Part shown: piece by piece, positions 9,094-17,479 of the stretch
How the letters are laid out: each line of letters starts with the position of its first letter
How positions within the stretch are numbered: position 1 is the first letter of the stretch
DNA from: Romboutsia sedimentorum
Lineage (GTDB): Bacteria > Bacillota > Clostridia > Peptostreptococcales > Peptostreptococcaceae
Length of the DNA: 64,000 bases
NCBI RefSeq assembly: GCF_030131845.1
Contig: NZ_JASKYM010000008.1
Span: forward strand, 62,001-126,000
Direction of reading: 5' to 3'
Program-made: the position numbers and the translations under genes
The notes under the pieces: generated by a model
What the model saw: only the letters and a program-made list of their open reading frames with translations
Told to the model about the DNA's origin: nothing
Databases searched by the model: none

Positions 9094-9126
9094 AAAAAAA
9101 GCACACCTATAAATTATAAGTGTGCT
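9094..9126 (-). terminator. Hairpin terminator upstream of malic enzyme
   Basis: Stem GCACAC / GTGTGC extended by ATAAT pairing, then seven T on the minus strand. A second stop for transcripts from the hemerythrin gene, or an attenuator of the malic enzyme operon. Confidence 0.6.
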
Positions 9127-9174
9127 GCTTAAAATAGAAATCAATTTATTTTCTTCATGTATATTTACAAAAAC

Positions 9175-9198
9175 AAAAAACGTAGACTATGTCTACGC
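9175..9198 (-). terminator. Intrinsic terminator of the hemerythrin gene
   Basis: Perfect stem CGTAGAC / GTCTACG with a 3-nt loop and six T on the minus strand, 15 nt after the stop codon. Confidence 0.8.
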
Positions 9199-9212
9199 TC
9201 TAAATCAAAAAA

Positions 9213-9620
9213 TTATTTAGAATTATTTCTTATATGTGCTGCTACTTTAACATCTTCCGTTTTTATATGTTTAATTATCCAACTAGCAACTTTACTGTTA
9301 ATTTCTCCAACTAAAACAATGCTTGGACCATCTGATAAAAGTTTCTTATGTACACTTTCAACTGTATCTATAAAGTATTTATGGTATTCTTTATGATTCT
9401 TATAATCAGGATAGTTATATTTCATTTGTAAAACCTCTTCATGCCCAAAGTGAGTTTTTGTATAAGAAGACAAAAATTTTACTGTCCTTTCTAATTCAGC
9501 TCTACCCTTTCCCTTACTACAAGCTTCTAATAAATCATTAATTGCTTTTATCAGTTCCTTATGTTCTGTATCAATTTGTACGTTACCTGTTAGTAACTCA
9601 TCAGACCATTTATATGCCAT
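9213..9620 (-). CDS. Bacteriohemerythrin
   Basis: Cytoplasmic four-helix oxygen-binding protein, 135 residues. The di-iron ligands are visible in order: H in QIDTEHKEL, HFGHEE, then HKEYH and the C-terminal HIKTED. Start set at 9620 (MAYKWSD), with GGGGAAG just upstream. Stand-alone hemerythrins in anaerobes are thought to store, sense or scavenge O2. Monocistronic, bounded by its own terminator. Confidence 0.9.
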   Translation of the reverse strand: MAYKWSDELLTGNVQIDTEHKELIKAINDLLEACSKGKGRAELERTVKFLSSYTKTHFGHEEVLQMKYNYPDYKNHKEYHKYFIDTVESVHKKLLSDGPSIVLVGEINSKVASWIIKHIKTEDVKVAAHIRNNSK

Positions 9621-9842
9621 TTTTCTTCCCCACAATCTGTTAATATTTTTTGGTAAATATTAACAGATATTATACCATTATATCTTACTAAAGTCAATTT
9701 CCAAAATAACGTTCCTATTACTCTTAAAATTTATATTTCATATTGCTCTATTCATTCTTTAATAATGCTCTTTATTAAGAGTATACATATGTGACTTTGG
9801 GTAAACTAAAATTGAAATTTAATGACAAAGGAGCATATAACA

Positions 9843-10490
9843 ATGAAGAAAGTTTTAAGAAATTTATTATCATTATTTTTATTGGCTTTGATTTTAGTAC
9901 CATTTAAATCTCAAGCTTTAGAATGTACCTATTCTAAAGATATACCTTTTAACAAAGCGGCCTGTAATTTAAGAATGGTTCAGGGAAAACTTTGGATAGA
10001 TCATGTTTCATGGACTAGAAGTTTTATTGTAAGTGATTTGTCTTCACTTGAAGATAAAGGTCCTGTATTAGAAAGACTTCTTAAAAATCAAGATGACATT
10101 GGAAATTCAATTAAACCTTATTATGGAGAAGAAGCTGGAAATAAACTTGCTGCTTTACTTAGAGAACATATAGAGCTTGCAGGGAAAGTTACTGATGCAG
10201 CTAAAAATGGAAATAAAGATGAGTTAGAAAAATATAATAAACTATGGTATGAAAATGCTGATAAAATAGCTAATTTTTTAAGTTCTGCTAATCCTAATTA
10301 CTCAAATAAAACTCTAAAAGATATGCTATATATGCATTTACAATTTGTTACAGATCAAGTAGTTTATAGATTAAATAAAGATTGGAATGCAGATATTAAA
10401 GCATACGACAAAGGTGAAAATCATATGATTGAGTTTGCTGATATACTTAGTGATGGGATAATCAAACAATTCCCTCAAAAATTTAAATAG
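9843..10490 (+). CDS. Secreted helical-bundle protein of unknown function
   Basis: A 215-residue protein with a clear signal peptide (MKKVLRNLLSLFLLALILVP, cleavage probably after SQA). The mature part is nearly all helix, with regularly spaced His and Trp residues (LWIDHVSWTRSF, MLYMHLQF, ENHMIEF) suggesting a four-helix bundle that could bind metal or cofactor. The start at 9843 has AAAGGAG upstream; the earlier in-frame ATG contains that site. Two cysteines follow the cleavage site. I do not recognise a named family. It ends 41 nt before repeat copy 2. Confidence 0.7.
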   Translation: MKKVLRNLLSLFLLALILVPFKSQALECTYSKDIPFNKAACNLRMVQGKLWIDHVSWTRSFIVSDLSSLEDKGPVLERLLKNQDDIGNSIKPYYGEEAGNKLAALLREHIELAGKVTDAAKNGNKDELEKYNKLWYENADKIANFLSSANPNYSNKTLKDMLYMHLQFVTDQVVYRLNKDWNADIKAYDKGENHMIEFADILSDGIIKQFPQKFK

Positions 10491-10530
10491 TTATCACTTA
10501 TAATCTTATTTTAAAATTTACAACACAAAA

Positions 10531-10554
10531 CCGTATCGCTTATTTGTGATACGG
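10531..10554 (-). repeat. rlmH-end-derived repeat, copy 2
   Basis: Arms CCGTATCGC and GTGATACGG, loop TTATTT, flanked by AAAA and TTTT. It can also act as a bidirectional terminator between the convergent genes on each side. The GGAG flank is absent. Confidence 0.7.
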
Positions 10555-10619
10555 TTTTATATTATATCTATAAATAATATGTTTTTTGCTAACTTATTAT
10601 CTGATAAAAATTTTTAAAA

Positions 10620-10964
10620 CTACATAGCCCTAGCTGGAAATACTATATCTAAAATTCCTATAACCATAGCTGCTAATACTGCTCCTATAATAGATACTCT
10701 CATATTAGGAACTAAAAATTGTGCTAAGTATATTATTGCCACTGCAATTACAAATCCTTTTACACCTTTTCCAAAAGGAGATGCATCAACTCCCATAAAT
10801 GATTCTACTAAATAATCTAATCCACATATTACAACAGCAGCTATCAAATATGACCATATTCCATAGATTGTAAATCCTGGAGTTACAAATGATGTTATTG
10901 TTAAAATAATTGCAACTAATATGAATCTTCCTATCCATCTTAATAAACTATTATCATTTTCCAT
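10620..10964 (-). CDS. Phage-holin-family small membrane protein (Phage_holin_4_2 type)
   Basis: A 114-residue, four-helix membrane protein (segments about 10-30, 35-52, 65-85, 90-110) of the family that in firmicutes is annotated as phage holin family 4_2. No phage genes are nearby, and many such proteins are chromosomal with unknown role. It stands alone between repeat copies 2 and 3. A decayed paralogue with an internal deletion lies at 22729-22978 in another module. Confidence 0.75.
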   Translation of the reverse strand: MENDNSLLRWIGRFILVAIILTITSFVTPGFTIYGIWSYLIAAVVICGLDYLVESFMGVDASPFGKGVKGFVIAVAIIYLAQFLVPNMRVSIIGAVLAAMVIGILDIVFPARAM

Positions 10965-11169
10965 AAAAACTACTCCTTTAATAAAATATTATTTTATTTA
11001 TTTTGCACAAAGTTTTTGCTTACTATCTAATTGCTTTGTCATGACTAAATATCCATACTAAATAAAAGTATATACATTTATATCCTAGGATTATTTAATA
11101 TAGTTATATATTGACCACTATATTAAATAATATTCTCTATAACCTTATTTATATAACATATAACAAAAA

Positions 11170-11194
11170 ATCGTATCATTTACCATGATACGAT
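11170..11194 (-). repeat. rlmH-end-derived repeat, copy 3 (diverged)
   Basis: Palindrome ATCGTATCAT / ATGATACGAT around TTACC. Both arms changed together relative to consensus, so the stem is kept. Confidence 0.55.
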
Positions 11195-11214
11195 TCATTA
11201 TTTATCAATACAAA

Positions 11215-12093
11215 TTAAGACTTTTTAAATCTAGTTGCATAACCACATTTTTTGCATAAATCCTCAACAGCTTTTCTTCTAGAAAATCCATCATATATAT
11301 CAGTTGATCTTTTTACTTTTAATATATCCTTGAGAGATTTTTTAAATATATTTCCAAGAGATATATTCCCTTCACTATCTAAACAACAAGGCACTACAGT
11401 TCCATCAACTAAAACGCCCATTTGATTTCTAAGTCCATGACAAAAAACATCTTCACCAATACTTGCTATTTCAATATCTGGCCATTCAAATTTTTCTGCC
11501 ATATTTAAATACACTTTATTCTTAAGCTTAAGCTTATTAACTTCCTGAAGCTTTTCGCCTAAAGAAAAATCTAAACCTAAATTTTCTTCTAACATCTTTA
11601 AAATATCACTATTTAATCCATTAGCTCCCTTTAGATCTTCGTTATCGATATTCCATAGTCTTATGGAACAAATTATATCTTTGTCTTCGCTAGCTTTGTT
11701 AACAAATTCAGTAACATTCTTTATATATTCTTCAAGTTCTAAAGTTTTTTCATTTGCTTCAAAGCTATGAAGTGATATATTAACTTGTCTTAATGCATCT
11801 GAATTAATTAATTTATCTGTATTTTTATTTAACAACGTTCCATTTGTAGTTAAATTAACCTTTAAATCATTATTAGCACTTTCTTTTAAGAAGTATTCTA
11901 TATTTTCATTGAGTAATGGCTCTCCCATTAAGTGAAAATATATTTGATTAGTAAAAGGCTTAATTTCCTCTATTATATGATTAAACTCATCTTTATCCAT
12001 GAACTTATATTTTCTTTTTGTTTTCGGACAAAAATCACAGCTCAAATTACATATATTTGTTATCTCTATATATACACTTTTAAATCTTTTCAT
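11215..12093 (-). CDS. Radical SAM/SPASM-domain protein
   Basis: A 292-residue radical S-adenosylmethionine enzyme. The N-terminal CNLSCDFC (CxxxCxxC, residues about 14-21) binds the catalytic 4Fe-4S cluster; GEPLL near 57-61 is the usual motif. The C-terminal half has the SPASM cysteines (CHGLRNQ, VPCCLDSEGN, DLCKKCGY) for auxiliary clusters. No precursor peptide is evident beside it, so its substrate is unknown. It is the only gene between repeat copy 3 and the toxin-antitoxin remnant at 12.2 kb. Confidence 0.85.
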   Translation of the reverse strand: MKRFKSVYIEITNICNLSCDFCPKTKRKYKFMDKDEFNHIIEEIKPFTNQIYFHLMGEPLLNENIEYFLKESANNDLKVNLTTNGTLLNKNTDKLINSDALRQVNISLHSFEANEKTLELEEYIKNVTEFVNKASEDKDIICSIRLWNIDNEDLKGANGLNSDILKMLEENLGLDFSLGEKLQEVNKLKLKNKVYLNMAEKFEWPDIEIASIGEDVFCHGLRNQMGVLVDGTVVPCCLDSEGNISLGNIFKKSLKDILKVKRSTDIYDGFSRRKAVEDLCKKCGYATRFKKS

Positions 12094-12139
12094 TTTTAAT
12101 TCCTACTTTCTGTCTTTATATTAAAGTTTTTGATAAAAA

Positions 12140-12186
12140 CATTAATATACTCTGTTAACCTTAGTTGTCTGACTATTAGAAGCAAA
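12140..12186 (+). pseudogene. Remnant of a type I toxin C-terminus
   Basis: The plus-strand frame ending at the TAA near 12189 reads VNLSCLTIRSK, resembling the KVNIIGLDIEIK tail of the intact toxin at 36619. The start and membrane helix are gone. It lies at the 3' end of the orphan antitoxin RNA, as in the intact locus. Confidence 0.4.
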
Positions 12187-12322
12187 TAAAAAAGCACTCT
12201 ATCCAGTAAAGATCAGTGCTTATTTTTTAAAATTAAATATAGTTTAATTAATCTCATAGCCCTAAAACAAAATGAATGTTATAAGGATGCTTAGTGTTGA
12301 TGCACTAAGCGTTTTTATTTAC
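12187..12322 (-). ncRNA. Orphan type I antitoxin RNA (copy of the 36.8-kb locus)
   Basis: About 110 bp (12253-12362) repeats the region 36819-36930 with few changes, including TATAAT at 12329-12334 on the minus strand and the 5' hairpin GCTTAGTG / ACACTAAGC. The RNA would end at the AGCACT / AGTGCT hairpin with a T run at 12188-12193. The matching toxin is reduced to a tail. Confidence 0.5.
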
Positions 12323-12362
12323 ATGATTATTATATCAGATTTCAATCTAAAATAGACAATCA

Positions 12363-12595
12363 TTTCTGAACTTCAATTAATGCCACTTGTTTATTATATA
12401 ATTCAATACGTTTTTTATGTTTTGAAAGTACCTATAAAAGAACAATTTTTTAAAAATTTCAGAAAATAATATTATTTTTTATTTAAGAAAATGTTGTATG
12501 CTTCTTTGAACTAAGAAATATGAAAAAATTTTTATTCAAGTGGTTATATATAATTTATTTTAATAAATATATTGATCTTGATACTAAATTTAAAA
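12363..12595. other. AT-rich spacer without visible gene
   Basis: Between the orphan antitoxin promoter and the nhaC terminator. No frame, hairpin or repeat stood out. Confidence 0.4.
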
Positions 12596-12596
12596 A

Positions 12597-12634
12597 TAAA
12601 AAAATGGGATGCCTTATTCTTTAGGCAGCCCATC
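12597..12634 (-). terminator. Intrinsic terminator of the NhaC-type antiporter gene
   Basis: Stem ATGGGCTGCCT / AGGCATCCCAT with a T run on the minus strand, about 50 nt past the stop codon. Confidence 0.8.
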
Positions 12635-12685
12635 TATCAGTAAACATATTATTAAATAATCTTTTTCATATACCTATACTATCAA

Positions 12686-14014
12686 TTAATTTGCTTTTTT
12701 CTTCTTTTTTAAGAATGAAAAATCTATAGTTATTGATATGATTCCAAATATAAGTAGGAATATAGGATAATGTAAATATTTTATTATTGCCACAGAAGAA
12801 ACTCCTGCTATACCAACAGCAGTTAATATTTGTGCTCCATATGGTATCATTCCTTGCCAACATGATGCAAAAATATCTAACATACTAGCTATTTTTCTTG
12901 GATCAAGGTCATACTTCTCTCCAATATCTTTAGCTAAAGGACCAGCTGTTATTATTGTTATTGTATTATTAGCCGTACATAAATCTATTATACTAGCAAG
13001 TAAAGCTATACCAAACTTAGCACCAGTTGCGGTTTTTATCTTACTTGTTATAAAGTTTAATATAAATTCTATGCCACCGTTATGCTTTATTAATCCGATT
13101 ACTCCTCCGACTACTAAAACTAAGATACATAATTCTTGCATTCCAGCCATACCTTCTGATACAGCGCCTATAAATCCCCATATATCTATAGTATTTGTAA
13201 AGATTCCTATTGCTCCTGCAAATAAAATTCCTCCTCCAAGAAGTACGAAAACATTCGCACCAGCTAAAGCTCCTACCAAAACAGCTACATAAGGTACAAC
13301 TTTTATTATTTCAAAAGATCCTGCTTCAGCTGAAGTAGTTCCATATCCCGATGATATTACAGCTATTATTACAAGACTTATTAATGCTGCTGGTAATACT
13401 ACAAAGAAGTTCATTTTTACTTTATCTTTCATTTGACATCCTTGTGTACTTGCTGCTGCTATAGTTGTATCAGATATCATAGATAAGTTATCCCCAACCA
13501 TAGACCCTCCAACTATTATTGCTACTAATAATTCTAGCGGCATTCCAGTCTTTTCAGAAATACCTAGTGCTATAGGTGTTAATGCTGAAATTGTTCCAAC
13601 AGATGTTCCCATAGATGTAGATATAAAACATACAACTAAGAATAGCCCTGGTACTAATAAATTTGGTGGTAAAACTGATAAGCTTAAGTTAACTGTAGAA
13701 TCTACTCCACCCATTGCTTTAGCTACACTGCCGAAAGCTCCTGCTAATAAGAAAATTACAAGCATTATTAATATATTACTATCTCCAGCACTTTTACAGA
13801 ATACTTCCATTTTAGTGTCTAGAGATTCTTTAGGATTAATCATAAAAGCTATTCCTGCCGCAATTACGAATGCTGTTAATGCAGGCATTTTATAAAAGTC
13901 TCCTGTTATGATACCACTTCCTAAAAATAATACTAAAAATACTAGTATAGGGCTTAATGCTAATAAACTACCTTTATTGTTTGATTTCTCTTTTGTCTTT
14001 GTCATATTTTCCAT
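12686..14014 (-). CDS. NhaC-family Na+/H+ antiporter
   Basis: A 442-residue inner-membrane exchanger with about eleven to twelve hydrophobic segments. The family stretches SMGTSVGTISALTPIALG, GGSMVGDNLSMISDTTIAA and CTANNTITIITAGPLAKDIG are present; the acidic residues in GDNLSMISDT are the expected ion-binding region. Some family members exchange malate for lactate or carry amines, so the substrate is not certain. Monocistronic, with its own promoter (14133-14161), leader hairpin (14056-14088) and terminator. Confidence 0.87.
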   Translation of the reverse strand: MENMTKTKEKSNNKGSLLALSPILVFLVLFLGSGIITGDFYKMPALTAFVIAAGIAFMINPKESLDTKMEVFCKSAGDSNILIMLVIFLLAGAFGSVAKAMGGVDSTVNLSLSVLPPNLLVPGLFLVVCFISTSMGTSVGTISALTPIALGISEKTGMPLELLVAIIVGGSMVGDNLSMISDTTIAAASTQGCQMKDKVKMNFFVVLPAALISLVIIAVISSGYGTTSAEAGSFEIIKVVPYVAVLVGALAGANVFVLLGGGILFAGAIGIFTNTIDIWGFIGAVSEGMAGMQELCILVLVVGGVIGLIKHNGGIEFILNFITSKIKTATGAKFGIALLASIIDLCTANNTITIITAGPLAKDIGEKYDLDPRKIASMLDIFASCWQGMIPYGAQILTAVGIAGVSSVAIIKYLHYPIFLLIFGIISITIDFSFLKKKKKAN

Positions 14015-14055
14015 ATTTCGTAATACCTTCCTAAACTCTTATTTAATATACAACT

Positions 14056-14088
14056 AAAGAGAAGATATTTCTAAATATCTTCTCTTTT
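14056..14088 (-). promoter_or_regulatory. Leader hairpin before the antiporter gene
   Basis: Near-perfect inverted repeat, arms AAAGAGAAGATATTT and AAATATCTTCTCTTT, followed by only a short T tract. It lies between the promoter and the start codon, about 42 nt before ATG; possible attenuator or mRNA-stabilising stem. Confidence 0.5.
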
Positions 14089-14132
14089 AATTTTAATAGA
14101 ATAATGATGCTTTTTTTATTTCCTTCGATACA

Positions 14133-14161
14133 ATATTATTGTATTTTTATTTACCTGTCAA
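14133..14161 (-). promoter_or_regulatory. Sigma-A promoter of the antiporter gene with overlapping palindrome
   Basis: On the minus strand TTGACA, 17 nt, TAATAT: a consensus-grade promoter. A perfect inverted repeat ATACAATA-T-TATTGTAT (14130-14146) covers the -10 box and is a candidate repressor operator. Confidence 0.65.
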
Positions 14162-14193
14162 CAATGCTTAAAACTCATTTTTTGTACAATACA

Positions 14194-14229
14194 AAAAAGC
14201 TATAGGAATTATAATTCCAATAGCTTTTT
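14194..14229 (-). terminator. Terminator of the GHL10 gene
   Basis: Stem AAAAAGCTAT / ATAGCTTTTT with inner GGAATT / AATTCC pairing and six T on the minus strand, 60 nt after the stop codon. Confidence 0.75.
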
Positions 14230-14286
14230 ACAATAATTCAACTTAGTATATTTAATCTAAGTTCATATTTTATTAGGTTTTTTTGA

Positions 14287-15393
14287 CTATCTATACCTGT
14301 TGTCCCATTGTACAGGTGTAATCGCCTTACAACTATATACTTGTTTAAATTGTTCTACTACATTTCCTGTATTTTCTTCTATATTTCTCATACTAAAAAA
14401 TATACTTCCTTCAACCTCATCGTAAGTTCTATTTATAGTTATCTCTTGTGCTATCTCTTTTGCTATATCTACATTACCTATATTGTGACCTATATATAAC
14501 CTAACACCTGTACCTTTTACTAAATCTGACCACCACTTTACTAAGCTTTCATAAGGACTATTTTTATTTTCTATAGCCCAATAAATTTGAGGAGCTATAT
14601 AGTCTACAATACCTTCTTCTACCCAAGTTACAGTGTCCATATATACATCATAATAACTCTCTAGGTTTTTACTCTCTGATCCCTTTATATCACTACTTTT
14701 ATTTTTCCACACACCAAAAGGGCTTACACCAAATTGAACAGATGGTCTTGTTGATTTTATGACGTGATATACTAATCTAATCATTTGAGTTACAGCTTCA
14801 CGTCTATTATTTGCAATTTCCCCTTCTCTATCTTCTCCTTCTGGTAGAGGATAATTATATGGATAGAAATAATCATCAAAATGAATTCCATCTACACAAT
14901 AATTTTTAATTATTTCATAGACTGTAACTGCAATATATTTTATAACTTCTGGATTTTCTGGATTATAAAATAATGCATTTTCAAAAGATAGCACCCAGTC
15001 TGGTCTTGATTTTGCTATATTATTTTCTGCTAATTTATCTAAATCAGTTCCTTGTGCAGTTACTCTATATGGATTTATCCAAGCATGAAATTCCATATTT
15101 CTTTTGTGAGATTCTTCGATCATAAATTTTAGCGGATCGTATCCTGGGTTAATTCCTTGTTTACCTGTAAGGTATTCTGACCATGGATTTATAGATGATT
15201 TATATAATGCATCTGATACTGGTCTTATTTGAACAAATACAGCATTGAAATTTAATGATTTTAAAGTTTCTAATATCTCTATGAATTCTTTCATTTGTGC
15301 TTTAGGATTATTTTGCTCTTTAGGCCAGTCAATACTGTATACAGTTGCTATCCATACTCCCCTAAGTTCTACTTGTTTACAATCATTTCTCAT
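14287..15393 (-). CDS. Glycoside-hydrolase-like GHL10/DUF187 protein (YngK-like)
   Basis: A 368-residue TIM-barrel protein of the GHL10 family. It opens with the diagnostic RGVWIATVYSIDWP and continues with NAVFVQIRP, the INPYRVT strand and DGIHFDDYFYPY, which carries the likely catalytic acid. Bacillus YngK and relatives are secreted or lipid-anchored and thought to act on glycans; this copy has no signal peptide, so it would be cytoplasmic as written. The start at 15393 has GGAG nearby. Monocistronic. Confidence 0.82.
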   Translation of the reverse strand: MRNDCKQVELRGVWIATVYSIDWPKEQNNPKAQMKEFIEILETLKSLNFNAVFVQIRPVSDALYKSSINPWSEYLTGKQGINPGYDPLKFMIEESHKRNMEFHAWINPYRVTAQGTDLDKLAENNIAKSRPDWVLSFENALFYNPENPEVIKYIAVTVYEIIKNYCVDGIHFDDYFYPYNYPLPEGEDREGEIANNRREAVTQMIRLVYHVIKSTRPSVQFGVSPFGVWKNKSSDIKGSESKNLESYYDVYMDTVTWVEEGIVDYIAPQIYWAIENKNSPYESLVKWWSDLVKGTGVRLYIGHNIGNVDIAKEIAQEITINRTYDEVEGSIFFSMRNIEENTGNVVEQFKQVYSCKAITPVQWDNRYR

Positions 15394-15548
15394 ATCCTCA
15401 CACTCCTATAAAATAGTATGATTATTTATTGCAAAGTGATAATAATACTTAGAGTTTTTAATGTTTATAATATATAAATTTAATGTACATTCTAATTATT
15501 GCTTTATTATATATACTAAATATTCAACTATTTATTAGATATTCCTTC

Positions 15549-15872
15549 CTAATAATGAAACGGCGGAGCGACATAAGGATAAGATAATAATGATAATGCA
15601 AGCAAGGTAGCAAGTGGGAAAGATCTACGTCTAAATCTTCTATGTCTTCTAGGACGCCCATATTGTCGTTGATCAGATTGATTTTCACATTCTTGTTCTA
15701 TTACATCCTCTCCAACTAATACGATAACACAATCTCTATCTACACCTTCAATAATTCCATCGAATGTGCTTCCATCTTTCATTGTGAAAATAGCATGATA
15801 GGTCAAAAACCTTTCACATTTATCCTGTATTTTCTGTATATCTCTATTGTAATTATTTCTTTCTGACGCCAT
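15549..15872 (-). CDS. Small basic hypothetical protein with LSm-like N-terminus
   Basis: A 107-residue protein. The N-terminal half (FLTYHAIFTMKDGSTFDGII, then RDCVIVLVGEDV) resembles a short beta-barrel of the LSm type. An Arg-rich block (RPRRHRRFRRR, about 75-85) and a hydrophobic tail ending PYVAPPFHY follow. Similar arrangements occur in small clostridial and Bacillus spore-associated proteins, but I cannot name the family. A good AGAGGAG site precedes ATG. Confidence 0.55.
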   Translation of the reverse strand: MASERNNYNRDIQKIQDKCERFLTYHAIFTMKDGSTFDGIIEGVDRDCVIVLVGEDVIEQECENQSDQRQYGRPRRHRRFRRRSFPLATLLALSLLSYPYVAPPFHY

Positions 15873-16029
15873 TTTTTAACCAACTCCTCTCTAGTATTAT
15901 GATATTCATTTCTAAGAAGAGCGACACTATTCTAATAGATAAATATTTATATAAAATTCTACAAATAATTTAGATTTCAAATTCATTATGCATCACCTTC
16001 TTCAGCTAGCTTAATGCTTTCTGAGTATT

Positions 16030-16115
16030 CATGAACATGTCTCAATTATTAATTACATTTATCCCATTACAAATATATTTTATAACATCTAAATTTCTAT
16101 CTAAACCTAAGTATA
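16030..16115 (-). pseudogene. C-terminal fragment related to the 28.8-kb gene
   Basis: A minus-strand frame reads NVYLGLDRNLDVIKYICN, nearly identical to the NVYLGLNGNLDIVKYICN tail of the gene at 28818-29390. DNA identity extends over about 75 bp (16053-16130 against 28860-28935). Nothing else of the gene remains here. Confidence 0.6.
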
Positions 16116-16168
16116 CATTTTCTAATTGTGTCTATTTCTTTACATCAACTTGACTTTTGTCTATAAAA

Positions 16169-16212
16169 TCAAAAAGGATGAATTACCTATATTTTCAAGT
16201 AATCCATCCTTC
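16169..16212 (-). terminator. Terminator of the 3D-domain gene
   Basis: Stem AAGGATGGATTAC / GTAATTCATCCTT followed by a T run on the minus strand, 25 nt past the stop codon. Confidence 0.75.
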
Positions 16213-16237
16213 ATTATATATGTTATTAAATTACTAG

Positions 16238-17137
16238 TTATCCTAATATCTGTATTTCTATATTTTGTCTCCCAAAACTATTGCACTCTGCTTCACTATT
16301 CATAAATATATCTATTTTATTACCTTTTATAGCTCCTCCACAGTCTTCTGCTATAAATACTCTATCAAACTTAGGTATATATACTTTAGTTCCGTATGGA
16401 ATTACTGAAGGATCTACCGCTATAGTTCCCCATTTAGGAGTAGTTCCTGTAGCTGTTATAGTATGTCCTGAATATGCACTTGCATTTACAGTCATTGAAC
16501 GTCCATTATTATTGTTAGAAGTTATAGTTTCATCTTCTTTAGTATTATTATTTTGAGGAGTACTTTGTACTTCTTTATTGTTATTTTCATCGTTATTTGA
16601 TTCTACTTTATTATTATTTTGACTAGTAGCTTTTTTAGCAACTGAAGCTTCTTTTTCTAATTGTTTAGCTTGAGTTTCTGTTAATATATACTCTTCACTT
16701 ACCCAACCGATTTTTTTATCTTCAGATGTGATTTTGAACCAATTATCTTTTACTTCTAATATTTCAACATCAGTTCCTTTACTTAAAGAATCTATTTTTT
16801 CTTCTTCTATAGATTCTCCTTTTCTTACATTTAATTTATTAGCAGTTACTTTACCTTTTTCATTACTAGTATAGTCTGCATGTATCCATCCTTCATTTTC
16901 TGCAACTTTAATTTTGTTCCATCCATTGTTTTTTTCTAATATTTCAACAACAGTCCCTTTATTTAAAGACTCTATTTTAGATTCTTCTATAGATGGTCCT
17001 TTTCTTACATTTAATGTTTCTGCTCTTACTACTTCTCTTTCTGCTGCATATATATTATGTGTTGAAGTATATAATCCTCCAGCTACTAAACCTATCGTTA
17101 GTATTAATGATTTTTTTATATTTTTATTTATCCTCAT
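16238..17137 (-). CDS. Secreted SH3b-SH3b-3D cell-wall protein
   Basis: A 299-residue exported protein. Signal peptide about 1-31 (cleavage near IYAAE), two SH3b domains (about 34-92 and 96-153, each starting LNVRKG), a charged Asn-rich linker (165-215) and a C-terminal 3D domain with the catalytic-type DCGGAIKGNKIDIFM. 3D domains are lytic-transglycosylase-like folds found in YocH, YabE and Rpf-type proteins that remodel peptidoglycan. Two WalR-box-like sequences lie upstream, fitting the known WalR control of yocH in Bacillus. Confidence 0.87.
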   Translation of the reverse strand: MRINKNIKKSLILTIGLVAGGLYTSTHNIYAAEREVVRAETLNVRKGPSIEESKIESLNKGTVVEILEKNNGWNKIKVAENEGWIHADYTSNEKGKVTANKLNVRKGESIEEEKIDSLSKGTDVEILEVKDNWFKITSEDKKIGWVSEEYILTETQAKQLEKEASVAKKATSQNNNKVESNNDENNNKEVQSTPQNNNTKEDETITSNNNNGRSMTVNASAYSGHTITATGTTPKWGTIAVDPSVIPYGTKVYIPKFDRVFIAEDCGGAIKGNKIDIFMNSEAECNSFGRQNIEIQILG

Positions 17138-17211
17138 AAAGTACCTCCATTTAATTAATAAAATTTATATATGATTAACTATCTCGTTATAAAATTCATG
17201 CTTTCAAATTT

Positions 17212-17228
17212 TGTTACCGTTTTGTAAC
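17212..17228 (+). promoter_or_regulatory. WalR-box-like direct repeat
   Basis: TGTTAC-CGTTT-TGTAAC fits TGTWAH-N5-TGTWAH exactly, on the strand opposite the gene, 75 nt before its start. Confidence 0.5.
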
Positions 17229-17283
17229 TTGTTTCTAAGTTTAATATATTTTTACCCCTTTGTAAACACCTAAGGCCTAAAAA

Positions 17284-17300
17284 GTGACAAAATAGTTACA
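17284..17300 (-). promoter_or_regulatory. WalR-box-like direct repeat in gene orientation
   Basis: Minus strand reads TGTAAC-TATTT-TGTCAC, one base from the WalR consensus, about 150 nt upstream of the 3D-domain gene. Confidence 0.5.
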
Positions 17301-17427
17301 AAAAATACAAATAACAACTAATTATAATAACTTTTATTCGTTATAATTCTAGGGGTTGACCTACATTTTTTGAATTTTATTATTTTCATGAAAAAATTTT
17401 ATATTTTTTTACTTTAAATACAAAAAT

Positions 17428-17451
17428 CCGTATCACTTACTTGTGATACGG
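17428..17451 (-). repeat. rlmH-end-derived repeat, copy 4
   Basis: Perfect arms CCGTATCAC and GTGATACGG with loop TTACTT. Lies between the 3D-domain gene's upstream region and the MarR gene's stop codon, where it can also terminate the latter. Confidence 0.75.
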
Positions 17452-17479
17452 CTCTAAAAACCTTTATTTTTTACGGCAA

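Noticed and set aside
10620-10964. Prophage region based on the holin-family gene
   Set aside because: No capsid, terminase, integrase or lysin genes are present; the family is also common as a lone chromosomal gene.
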